Below, one piece after another: positions 24,626 to 34,154 of a stretch of DNA of 64,000 bases. Both the position numbers and the translations under genes were made by a program. The stretch is from Diphasiastrum complanatum (lineage: Eukaryota; Streptophyta; Lycopodiopsida; Lycopodiales; Lycopodiaceae): positions 44,790,632 to 44,854,631 of the forward strand of contig CM055112.1 of assembly GCA_029204225.1 (NCBI GenBank), read 5' to 3'. Under the pieces are notes generated by a model. The model was not told the origin of the DNA. It worked only from the letters and a program-made list of their open reading frames with translations, and did no database searches. Every line of letters begins with the position of its first letter. The stretch's first letter is position 1.

Positions 24626-25388
24626 GATTCACTATTAGCAAATACTAGCCAATCATCATATGTTTTTATCAATATAGAAAATTGCATTCTAGTATTACAC
24701 TATGGACACAATTTGATTGTAAGAATCTATATTGGTATCAATAAAAAAAACTCATAAACGGGTTGTTTACATATAAAATGATTGTATCTTTTTTTTTTTT
24801 TATGTATCTCTGTTTACAAATAGATCTCTATTCAGTCAATTTTTCTATATTTTCTTTATTAGTATTAGGAACTGATAATGGAACAACTCTTTCTATAATC
24901 TCATCTTCCTCTGTTTTGGGAAGGGCCTCAATGTCTTTTAAGACAAGAGGACTCTCTGCTATAATATAGCCTTCCTCTGTATTAGGAAGGACTTCTATTC
25001 CTTTTTTATCATATGTAATAAGATCTGCATCTTGAGCAATTTGAAAGGCTGTTAAGACAGGAGCAGCTTGCTTTTGAGGGCCCTCGATCTCAGGTGTAGC
25101 GCTTACACCATTCTGGACAAAGGTTCTGATCAACTCTTGCCGAAATCTATATACATTGTCATGAGTATACAGCTCAAGAGTGAACTGTCATCACAAAACA
25201 CGAGAATCAGCAAATTATAAATGATGATAGTATCTTTTTAATATCTACATCCACTTGTAAATTATACCACTCAAAAAATAGCATCGTATTGTACAGGACG
25301 AACCATGCATAACTAAAAGCATCTTTTTGCTATACACGCTGCATATATAGAATGAAAATTAGTAATATTATGATAGAAAATTTATTTA

Positions 25389-26089
25389 TGTGAAGAATTG
25401 CCAAAAATTGGCAAATCTAGATTGATCAAAAACCATGTAGAATAGTGTAAATTGTGTACACAAGTGGGTCCCACACATTTGAGGCCATGATGCCACATGG
25501 GAAACCCATCCTAATGTAGGTTAGGTCAAGTCAAGAGAGTTGGTCATGTCTATTTGGTGGTCATCCCTACTTTATAGGACCTACACCTAAGTTTAAGGTG
25601 AAAATTTGACCAACTAGCTACCTACCAAGCATAACTCTAGGAAATAGACTAGGGTTTCATTTTAGGTCAAGGAGAGTGAGTTAACTTCCTTATTACATGC
25701 TGGAAATCCACCTAACTTCAAGAAGGAAGTCGAATTTGGTATGTATTCCCTCTCTCCATAGTGAGAAGATAGAAAATTTCTGGAGCTCATTGGCAATCTC
25801 AAGCTAGTTCACTATGTACATTGAGTTTTTGTGATCCAAATGAAACCAAATCAATTTCTACTTGTTTCTCAGGTTGAAGGCCGTACTATAGTCTGTAGTA
25901 CACACGTGTGGTCTCTGATTTCAATGTTTATCAATGCTTTTGATTGTTAATGCTTGTTGTTTGTCAAATTGCCAATCTAGATCAACTTTTCTGTGTCTAG
26001 TTTTTTGATAGATTGTTAAGCAAGCATCCAATCACTCTTGTGGATCTTTTGTAGATCCATTTATGGTCCTAAAGTACAGTACTTTCACA
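25389..26089 (+). repeat. 5' LTR of element B
   Basis: 701 bp. CACACGTGTG palindrome at 25901-25910, offset 512 from the LTR start, preceded by AAGGCCGTACTATAG. The GTACTA...TAGTAC around the box is an imperfect hairpin. Followed at once by the primer site. Confidence 0.93.
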
Positions 26090-26102
26090 TGGTATCAGAG
26101 CC
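26090..26102 (+). other. Primer binding site of element B
   Basis: TGGTATCAGAGCC immediately after the 5' LTR, complementary to initiator tRNA-Met. Confidence 0.93.
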
Positions 26103-26524
26103 AAGTACAAGAGCATAAGCCATTGATCTAATGCAAATCCATTTTTAGCAAGTTTTGGTGCTAAAAACTAGTATTAAGAGGGCAAGCTAGAATCTTGATT
26201 TTGGTGAGGAGATTTGATCCCAAACTTGGTAGGGGTCCAAATCCGTACTGTCCACATGTGTGAGAACCTCTGAACCTGCATTTGATGCATGGTATTCATT
26301 TGATCCAAAGAAATTCAATTAGTGAGCTATTGGTGTAATTTTTAGTGGAGATCCTAGGATAATCTACCAAGATCATTTGCCATTGATTAGATTTGAGTTT
26401 GTTTCATGGAATCTAATTAATCTAGGCTGAGTTCAAGTCCTATTAAGGTTAAAAACAGGTCTTGAAAGTACACCAAGAAGGAAGAAAGAGATTAAGTCAT
26501 TTTTTTGTCCAAAAATAGTCAAAA

Positions 26525-26870
26525 TTGGCAAGATTTGATTGTAAGTAGATTTCACATCATCTTATCTTCATTCCAACTTTGTGAGGGAGTGCTAGAACTG
26601 AGATTATAAGTCCATTTGTTGGATTAAAAATCTAATTTGAGTGAAAAACTACAAGAGAGAGACCCTAGTGAGTTTTTAGAGACAATCAAATCCATTTCTT
26701 GGCAAGATTTGTTTGAAAGTAGTTTTCACTTCATCTTATCTTCATTCCAGCTTTGCGAGGGAGTGATAGAACTATGATTATAAGTCCATTTGTTGGATTA
26801 GAAATCAAATTTGAGTGAAACACTGCAAGTGTGAGACCTTTGTGAGTTTCAAGTCAATCAAATCTATTTC
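26525..26870 (+). repeat. Tandem duplication in the leader of element B (2 x about 174 bp)
   Basis: TTGGCAAGATTTG begins at 26525 and again at 26699; the two units are similar throughout (for example CATCTTATCTTCATTCC and AAGTCCATTTGTTGG in both). The duplication lies in the untranslated leader between primer site and gag, where packaging signals are expected. Confidence 0.7.
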
Positions 26871-26894
26871 TTGTTTCTAGAAGTCACTAGTAAG

Positions 26895-27929
26895 ATGGGA
26901 TCTGCTAGAGCATACCTTCTAGAAGCTAGTGAGAGGTTGAATTCTACAAATTATGCTATTTGGAAGGTTAGAATGGAGTTAGTCTTAGTGCTCCAAGACC
27001 TTTATGAGTTCTTGATTGAAGATGAAGATGAACCTCTAGGTGCACAAGAGTTAGCTAGATACAAGAAGAGATCTAGGCTTGCACTTCATTGTGTGAAGAT
27101 GAATGTGAGCAATGATTTGTTGAGAGAAGTATCAGCTTGTACTAATGCTAAAGAGGCTTGGGAGTCTTTAAAATCAATCTATGAGTCTAGCAACACTTCT
27201 AGAGTTCTTATGCTTAGAAATCAAATTTTGCAAAGCATGAGAAGAAGTGAGGAGAGTACACATGATTATGTACTCAGAATCAAGTCTCTAAATAGGGAGT
27301 TGGCTTCCATTGGAGAGAAGATTCATGATGGAGAGCTTGTACAAATTGTCCTTAATAATCTAGGAGATGACTTTGCAAATTTGGTCCAAAGTTTTGCCAT
27401 CCAAGACACTTTTCCAACTATAGAAAAACTTCACAGTGTATTAGTGGCTGAAGAGTGTAGGATGCTCCATGCAAAATCTAGGATGAGTTCCTTGTCTTTG
27501 CAGGATGGTGATGAGAAAGCCAATTTCTCAGTCAAGGGCAAAAAGAAGACCAATGGAAAGAAGAAGCATCCAAAGGAGGCCAAAGAAGAGGATGATGCAT
27601 CAAGCTCAAAGGACAAGTCAAAGCAAAAATGCGTCTTTTGTGGAAGGAAGGGGAATTATGCATCTGAATGCTACAAGAGGCTAAGAGCACAAGTGGAGGA
27701 GGACAATCAAGGAAACCTTGCAAAGGAGGAGGAGGAGGATGAAGTAGATGTATTCTTGATGGCATCTACATCTCACCAACAAGCAATAGCAATTCAAGAG
27801 ACAATTGGTGGATCGACAGTGGGGCTAGCTCCCACATGTCTTGTGAAAAGGACTTTTTCTCAACCTTACACTCATTCAATGATGCTAAAAAGTTTGTCTT
27901 TACTACAAATGATGAAGAGTGTAGGATAG
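26895..27929 (+). CDS. Gag polyprotein part of element B
   Basis: The ATG at 26895 (MGSARAYLLEASERL) is preferred over the upstream in-frame ATG at 26871 because it matches the start of the element E polyprotein. The frame carries the Copia gag domain, then a Lys-rich linker and a zinc knuckle at about 27630 (CVFCGRKGNYASEC) in which the conserved His is Asn, which should impair zinc binding. It runs past the protease region in the wrong frame and stops at 27929. The protease and following sequence are in the -1 frame. I see no canonical slippery heptamer upstream of the protease motif, so a mutation is more likely than programmed frameshifting. Confidence 0.85.
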   Translation: MGSARAYLLEASERLNSTNYAIWKVRMELVLVLQDLYEFLIEDEDEPLGAQELARYKKRSRLALHCVKMNVSNDLLREVSACTNAKEAWESLKSIYESSNTSRVLMLRNQILQSMRRSEESTHDYVLRIKSLNRELASIGEKIHDGELVQIVLNNLGDDFANLVQSFAIQDTFPTIEKLHSVLVAEECRMLHAKSRMSSLSLQDGDEKANFSVKGKKKTNGKKKHPKEAKEEDDASSSKDKSKQKCVFCGRKGNYASECYKRLRAQVEEDNQGNLAKEEEEDEVDVFLMASTSHQQAIAIQETIGGSTVGLAPTCLVKRTFSQPYTHSMMLKSLSLLQMMKSVG

Positions 27930-29050
27930 ATGGTGTTGGCACCATTTCTTTGTATCTAGAATCCTCAAAATGCATGGATCTAGAAAATGTCCTTTATGTA
28001 CCATCAATCACCAAGAATATGCTTAGTGTTGGTCTACTCTTAGAGAGTGGTTTGGATGTCCACTTTAAGCATGGTGTTTGCTTCATCTTGAAGAATGATG
28101 TTTGCATTGCAAAGGGATTTAAACATGGAAGATTGTTTAAGTTGGAAGCTAGTGTTGCTTTTGAAAGAATGAGCTTGGCGAAGGAGGAGAGCACTCAAGA
28201 GGAGATCTTGGCAAAGTGTGATCTTGCTTGCATTGAGGAGGAGCATCAAAAGGAGGAAGATCTTGAGGATCAGTCTCAAAGCATGAGATTTCCAAGGGAG
28301 TCCTCAATGACAATGGCCGAGTCATCAAATTGCATGCAAATTGTCCATTCAAGTGTGCATCTTGCAAGGGTGGTGAGCATTGGAGAGTCTACTATCTTTG
28401 AATACTTTTTGGAAAGTATTAGTAGACATGAGGTGACTTGTTTCTTAACTTTAAGATCCATGGTGTTTATTACTTTGTATGACAAGACAATGAAATGGGA
28501 TGCTTTGAAATCTACATTTGTTGTTGATAAAGCAATTTCATTGGATAACTATTTTTGTAATAGTTTGAATAGTGTCATAAAAGATGAAACATCATTTGTA
28601 TTGGAAATCTTTGGGTACACATGCTTTGAGCATGATCATTCCAATGTAAGGACCAAAGATTATCCTATTTCAATGATAGGAATAATGGTAGTGTTTTGCT
28701 CTTCAAGTAGAGATTGTAGAATCTACTTGTTTTCAACCAAAGAATTTGTCAATGGTGGAAATGTGATCTTTCAAGAGTGGAAGATTTGTAAACTTGAAGA
28801 AGCACCTTTGGATCAACACATTATTCAATTCATTGATGTTTTGGAGTCAAGTCAAGTGGAGGATCAAGCTCAAGACCCGAGGACTCCAAGAAGAATCTTG
28901 AGTATCAAGATGGAGCCATCTAGGCTCAATCATATGGATCAAGCAAGACAAGTTGTCTTTGGCAACATTATTTATGCACTTAATATCTTCATTGATGTAT
29001 CTTCAAGTGCACAAAATGCCTTGGAATCCATGGCTTGGCATGATGTTTAG
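27743..29050 (+). CDS. Protease plus integrase-remnant open frame of element B
   Basis: Open in the -1 frame relative to gag from after a TGA at 27740-27742 to the stop at 29050, about 435 codons. Protease motif WWIDSGASSHM begins at 27806. After the protease, integrase landmarks are eroded: HSDVH has become HSSVH (Ser codon at 28352), and the region with the second Asp and the Glu is gone. A diverged integrase C-terminal part remains (GYTCFEHDHSNVRTKDYP against GCICYVHVPLETRTKEDP in element E). The frame ends at ALESMAWHDV, matching the linker just upstream of RT in element A (ALNTKEWYDAM). Despite the loss of catalytic residues it stays open throughout. Confidence 0.75.
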   Translation, partial: SRCILDGIYISPTSNSNSRDNWWIDSGASSHMSCEKDFFSTLHSFNDAKKFVFTTNDEECRIDGVGTISLYLESSKCMDLENVLYVPSITKNMLSVGLLLESGLDVHFKHGVCFILKNDVCIAKGFKHGRLFKLEASVAFERMSLAKEESTQEEILAKCDLACIEEEHQKEEDLEDQSQSMRFPRESSMTMAESSNCMQIVHSSVHLARVVSIGESTIFEYFLESISRHEVTCFLTLRSMVFITLYDKTMKWDALKSTFVVDKAISLDNYFCNSLNSVIKDETSFVLEIFGYTCFEHDHSNVRTKDYPISMIGIMVVFCSSSRDCRIYLFSTKEFVNGGNVIFQEWKICKLEEAPLDQHIIQFIDVLESSQVEDQAQDPRTPRRILSIKMEPSRLNHMDQARQVVFGNIIYALNIFIDVSSSAQNALESMAWHDV

Positions 29051-29260
29051 TTTTGAAGTGTGCTACATGTATATAGACACATTTATGGAACATCTTGTAA
29101 GGGATCCTCTAAGAGGTGGTGAAAGATCCTTCATGGACATCATTCTCTATTGGAGTCTCAAAAGTTCCTTCTTTGTAGCTGGATTTTTTAGACACTTCTA
29201 AAAGCTTTCATTGATCTATCAAGAGAGCTGTAAAAAGATCAAGCTAAATTTGAGGAGGAG

Positions 29261-29961
29261 TGTGAAGATTTGCCAAAAATTGGCAGATCTAGCTTGATCA
29301 AAAACCATGTAGAATAGTGTAAATTGTGTACACAAGTGGGTCCCACACATGTGAGGCCATGATGCCACATGGAAAACCCATCCTAATGTAAATTAGGTCA
29401 AGTCAAGAGAGTTGGTCATGTCTATTTGGTGGTGATCCCTACTTTATAGGACCTACACCTAAGTTTAAGGTGAAAATTTGACCAACTAGCTACCTACCAA
29501 GCATAACTCTAGGAAATAGACTAGGGTTTTATTTTAGGTCAAGGAGAGTAAGTTAACTTCCTTATTACATGCTGGAAATCCACCTAACTTCAAGAAGGAA
29601 GTCGAATTTGCTATGTATTCCCTCTCTCCATAGTGAGAAGATAGAAAATTTTTGGAGCTCATTGGCAATCTCAAGCGAGTTCACTATGTACATTGAGTTT
29701 CTGTGATCCAAATGAAACCAAATCAATTTCTACTTGTTTCTCAGGTTGAAGGCCGTACTACAGCCTGTAGTACACACGTGTGGGCTCGTATTTCAATGTT
29801 TATCAATGCTTTTGATTGTAAATGCTTGTTGTTTGTCAAATTGCCAATCTAGATCAACTTTTTTGTGTCTAGTTTTTTGATAGATTGTTAAGCAAGCATC
29901 CAATCACTCTTGTGGATCTTTTGTAGATCCATTTATGGTCCTAAAGTACAGTACTTTCACA
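29261..29961 (+). repeat. 3' LTR of element B
   Basis: 701 bp, same ends as the 5' LTR, G-box palindrome at 29773-29782 with the same offset of 512. Here the upstream box forms a better hairpin, GTACTACAG-CC-TGTAGTAC. Confidence 0.93.
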
Positions 29962-30642
29962 ATTTATGCTATGATGATAGATTTGAACTAAAAACGGAAT
30001 ACATGCATATCAAAGATAAATTGAATATACCTTGAGAGATCTAATGGTTATCTCTCCAATTGAGGTTGTTGTTGTCGGTATTTCCTGAACGACATCATAA
30101 AGTAGCAAATCAAATTCTCTATGTGTATTTGCAGCTGAGTTTAATTTTACACATAGAAAATTTGATATTTTCATCTTATTTATCTTTACAGAAAGAATGT
30201 TCAGGCTCCAATGCCGATTGCAACAACAACAATACAGATATCGATAAATCCATACTTATGAAAGAAATCCTTACTTATTAAAGCAATGCTGCATGCAACA
30301 ATCTAGATTAAAACAACAAAAACAAAAGAGCAATTCTTACTTATTTTCATATGGAATCAAATAAAATTTCGCAACATGATTACATTCGATAAAATATACA
30401 GCCTTCTCAAAATTGGCTTCTTTTGCCTTTATTGCTCCCATGAAAAAAAGATTAACAACAAAATCTACACCATGGAAATCGGATCTAATATTATTCTGAA
30501 AAAAAAATCCTCCGGCTTCTACTATTACATCTAAAATTTTTGAAATTTTATCTTTTAGCTCGACACAAAATTCGAAACCTAATCTAAAGCTTTTACATGA
30601 ATCTGGAAGAAAAAAATCAAAAAAATTGTCGAGATAAACATA

Positions 30643-31447
30643 TTTAACAATGAATTATTATCCTTATTTGTAATGTAGGCATTGTTATAGAGGCTACATA
30701 CAAAGATAAATTTTTATTTTCAACATAAATATTGTAGAAAAATAAATACATTCTATATCAAAAAGTTGGACAAAATTTCATAAAAGTAGTTATTGTAAAA
30801 TACAACACTATAGGAAATTTTATTGTCTATTTTTTTCTACATCATTCTGAGTATTAAAAAATAAACTTTAATCACTTATAAGATATCATAAAATATCAAG
30901 ACGAGATGAATTTGTAAATCTTTTACCTATTTGACAATTTTATGAGCATTAACAAAAAACTAATGTAGCAATTTGGACAAAAATCACAACCAAAGCAAAA
31001 CCAAATTAGATTTCAAATATAATGATGAAATAAAACTCAAATGAATTGTAAAGAACTAAAAAGATAGAGAATAAGCCATTTTGAGATAGACCGCTCCTTA
31101 ATAAAGCCATGATCCCAAAAGACACCAAAAATTGTCTTTCTAGCTTCACACCTTTGAGCTTGTTTTTCACCTTTCAAATATACAAAAAACAAAAGAATCA
31201 CTTGAACAACAATGTAGATCAACAACCTAAGCAATGATGTCATGTGAAATTTTTAACATCGAAAAAATCCTAAACATGTTAAGATCCAATGATCTTCAAA
31301 TTTGGAACTTGAGGATGCATGACAAGTAAAATAGCAATTTACTAAGCATGATGATCATGTCTTCCTTTCGTAGTTTAGTTCTCTTTAGATAGACAAAATA
31401 AGTTTAGGTTCTCACAGAGATGGTAAATGAATTAATATTGGAGATTA
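30643..31447 (+). repeat. Direct copy of 9205-9412 joined to 11715-12318
   Basis: The two units that are 2.3 kb apart at 9.2-12.3 kb are contiguous here (joint at about 30844, CATCAT/TCTGAG). It truncates the 5' side of the minus-strand host-like gene. Confidence 0.75.
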
Positions 31448-32262
31448 TGAAGTGTGCAAAAATTAGGTCAAACTCAAAAAGAAACAAAATCGAAAAAAAA
31501 ACGAATGAAAATAATTCGAGCGTCTAGAAAGAAAACTTTTTGTGCATGGCAGAATAAACTATCTTCCTCTTTCACAATGCATGAATGCGCCTATCAATTT
31601 CAAACAAAACAATAGTGATAGAAATCATGTTTGATCTTATAGTAACTAACTTTGGAATCATCAGTACTATAGCGATTACATAGCCAAACAATAAAGCATA
31701 AAAAATTATCAGACAAATAATTTGTCGCGAATCACAAGACAAATAATTAGTCACAAAGAACTACAGAAACGCATACATTCTGAGATGAAGTTGAATGCAA
31801 TAAAAGGTAGTATTGATTCAGTATGAAAATGAAACAGAAGTAAATCAGTACAATAAGTTGCGGATCGAAGCCGCGTACTCTGTGCTATCTCTGAGCAGCT
31901 AAAATGAAATTATGAATTAATGCGAAATGTTGATAAGCAATGTCACAATAGCAATATCTAAAACAACTCTAAGAAGTGAGCTAGAATGCTTAGGAGTGTT
32001 CAAGCTCGCAGGCTTGAGAGAGAGAGAGCTAACTATTCAAATTCTTGATCATAACTTAAAAACTCCATGAATATGAACAATTATATATACTAAGAAATTA
32101 GGTCGGCAAATGCAATCGCTTGTTGGCTGATATCCGTTGGCATCCATCCGGTTCCTTGCCATTGATTGTTGATAAGTGGTGAAAATTGGCTGTAAATAGT
32201 CAACAGTCTGCATAAATGAACTAAAACTATTACTCTGCAAAAATGAAGTAAAACTGCAACTG
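31448..32262 (-). repeat. Inverted copy of 17640-18430
   Basis: Reverse complement of the promoter-like repeat with scattered substitutions. It starts exactly where the direct copy of 11715-12318 stops. Confidence 0.7.
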
Positions 32263-32264
32263 AT

Positions 32265-32900
32265 ATTTATTTATTTTTGTAACAATAATTTTTTTTCACT
32301 ATTTGATTTGACTCTCTTGGTCTAGAGTTTTGAAACTTCCAACTTCTATAAGGCAATTGGTAATTCTCTTATAAATTGTGACAATATGATTAATTCTCTT
32401 GAATATTGCACACATATTTTACATTAGTATGTTATACAAAGTTAAAATCTCAACATTCACAAACACAAAGGAGAGAAGATGAATGTTTTTGCAAAGACTT
32501 CTTCTTTTCATAGTGACCTTGTAATTGATTCAAGAATCACAAAATTGTCAACAATTATCACAATAAGACCCACTACTAGTAGTAGTACTATTACATTTAT
32601 TGTCAAAGTACATTATTTTGGACCTTACTAGTCAATCAATGAATCACAAGAGGGATTGATTGATTGATCATAAAACACATGCAAACTAGACACATATGTG
32701 TGGTACAGTACACAATATGGCTTGTAGGTAGTAAATGATCTTAGGAAGACTTAGTTTTTGCTTAGATCCAAAAGAAATCAAAGTACATAGTGTAGAAGGT
32801 CGAGTTTGCCAATGAGCTCTCAAAAATAATCTAAGACATTACTATGGAGAGATGATGATACATAGAGAACCTCCTCCCCACCTCGAGTCAGGTGAAAATC
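32265..32900 (-). repeat. Inverted copy of 8160-9045 (minus-oriented LTR end)
   Basis: Follows the inverted copy of 17640-18430 almost directly. TTGTCAAAGTACATTATTTT at about 32603 is the complement of the LTR end seen at 8663. No primer site. Confidence 0.65.
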
Positions 32901-32984
32901 CAACATTTAATCAGAAATATGAGTGAGCTTTCTTGTCCTAATTCTCCATTCTAGCCTCATCCTTGAATCTTGTCATGTAGGTAA

Positions 32985-33290
32985 ATGGTCAAGAGGCAGT
33001 AATGCTTGTTGAATTCTTAGTTCCTTCATTGCGAGTCATGCAAATTTTATGTACAGATCTATGTGAGAAAGCTACCATTGAACAACAAGTCAATAGTAGG
33101 CTATTTATGGTAGCCCAATTGTGTCTAGGTGATCGGGTGCTTCTTTACACATCTAAGAAGCATCTAGAAAAATTAAAATTCAGAAGTGAAGGGCCTTATG
33201 TCATAAATAAAATCTATCCTAATGGAGCAGTCCAATTGGAAACACTTGACGGAGTATATTTATGTTACATTTTTTCTGATCTTTATAAGT
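32985..33290 (+). pseudogene. Ty3/Gypsy pol C-terminal fragment
   Basis: The plus-strand frame reads GQEAVMLVEFLVPSLRV at about 32986-33036, then GDRVLLYTSKKHLEKLKF and EGPYVINKIYPNGAVQLETL, typical of the end of Gypsy integrase after the catalytic core. The catalytic triad is not present, and the sequence after about 33290 is unrelated. The same kind of fragment, cut differently, lies at 63884-64000. Confidence 0.7.
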
Positions 33291-33363
33291 TTTATTATTT
33301 ATTGTTATTTTTTGTACCTTCTTTTGTTTTTGATTTTTTGACTGCCTCTATTTGTCTTTATTG

Positions 33364-34154
33364 TGTGAAAAATTGCCTACATTGGCAAATCTAGCCATGT
33401 AGAATATTGTATATTTTGTCAATATTTTCTGTTAGTCACTTGAATGGCCAAAGTGCCACTTGTCAATCAACACCTAATGTAGGTTACCATGAGTCAAGAG
33501 GAGTAGTTGTGTCCATTTGGTAGTGATTCCTACTTTGTAGGATCTAGACCTTGATTTATGATCAGATTTATACCTACCATGCACCTACCAAGCAGTGACT
33601 CTTGGATCTAAGCTAGGGTTTCACTTTAGAGCAAAAAAGTTGAGTCTACTCCCTTGTTATATGCTGGATTTTCACCTAGCGTTGCAAAGGAAGTGTCTTT
33701 TACTATGTATTTTCATTCTCCATAGTGAGGAGATAGAAACTCCATAGTGAGGAGATAGAAACTTTTTGGAGCGTCAAGGAGAAACTCGGGTTCTCTCATT
33801 GTATGATGATAGTGAATGAAACTCAACTTTGGAACACATTAACCTCTGTCTACAGGCCGTACAATAGCCTCATTTTCACATGTGTGAAGTCGGATCATTT
33901 TCTATCAAGCTGCTAAACTAGATCTTGTTTTCTATTGACTAGTATCTGATAGATTGTTCAACAAGCACACAATCAACCTTGTGGATCATTCAAATATCCA
34001 TTTATGGTCCTTAGTACTGTACTTTCAACATGGTATCAGAGCCAAGTACAAGGCTATTGATCAATGTTTAAGCCTAATCCAATTTTAGTAGGTTTTTGGT
34101 GCAAAAAGCTAGTATTGAAAGGGTGAGATGGTATCCTAGAATTGGTGAGGGGAT
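33364..34154 (+). mobile_element. Copia 5' LTR, primer site and short leader (element B relative)
   Basis: LTR 33364-34030 (667 bp) begins TGTGAAAAATTGCC and ends TTTCAACA, followed by TGGTATCAGAGCC at 34031-34043 and about 110 bp of leader similar to element B. GGCCGTACAATAG precedes CACATGTGTG at 33877-33886, offset 513. A 24-bp segment (CTCCATAGTGAGGAGATAGAAA) is tandemly duplicated near 33720-33765. The rest of the element is missing: 34155 starts another LTR. Confidence 0.8.

Larger units (their letters stand above)
25389..29961 (+). mobile_element. Copia element B, non-autonomous (gag-protease, no RT)
   Basis: Two 701-bp LTRs (25389-26089, 29261-29961) begin TGTGAAG and end TTTCACA, with a perfect 5-bp target duplication ATTTA (25384-25388 and 29962-29966). 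A primer site lies at 26090 and the tract TGAGGAGGAG ends at 29260. I see about 20 LTR differences. Total length is 4,573 bp. Gag, zinc knuckle and protease are present; the integrase is a diverged remnant and RT and RNase H are missing apart from a short scrap (about 29075-29150) matching the linker between RT and RNase H. Transposition would have needed enzymes from another element. It sits in an intron of the minus-strand gene. Confidence 0.93.
24828..30602 (-). pseudogene. Host-like multi-exon gene, split by a Copia element in its last intron
   Basis: Minus-strand exons: 30602-30341 after acceptor TTTCTTCCAG (FRLGFEFCVELKDKISKI, GVDFVVNLFFMGAIKAKEAN), donor GTAAGA; 30288-30190, which enters in one frame and must leave in another, implying a one-base indel; 30134-30031 (REFDLLLYDVVQEIP), donor GTATAT; and 25184-24828 after acceptor GATGACAG (FTLELYTHDNVYRFRQELI), stop at 24828. 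The last two join in phase 0. The tail has two related units, EVLPNTEEGYIIAES and EALPKTEEDEIIERV. The upstream end is cut near 30640 by a repeat. The family is not recognised. Its last intron holds element B, flanked by ATTTA duplications. Confidence 0.55.

Noticed and set aside
27743-27929. Programmed -1 frameshift between gag and protease of element B
   Set aside because: The overlap allows it, but no canonical slippery heptamer is seen upstream of the D-S-G motif, and relatives (element E) use one frame. A mutation is simpler.
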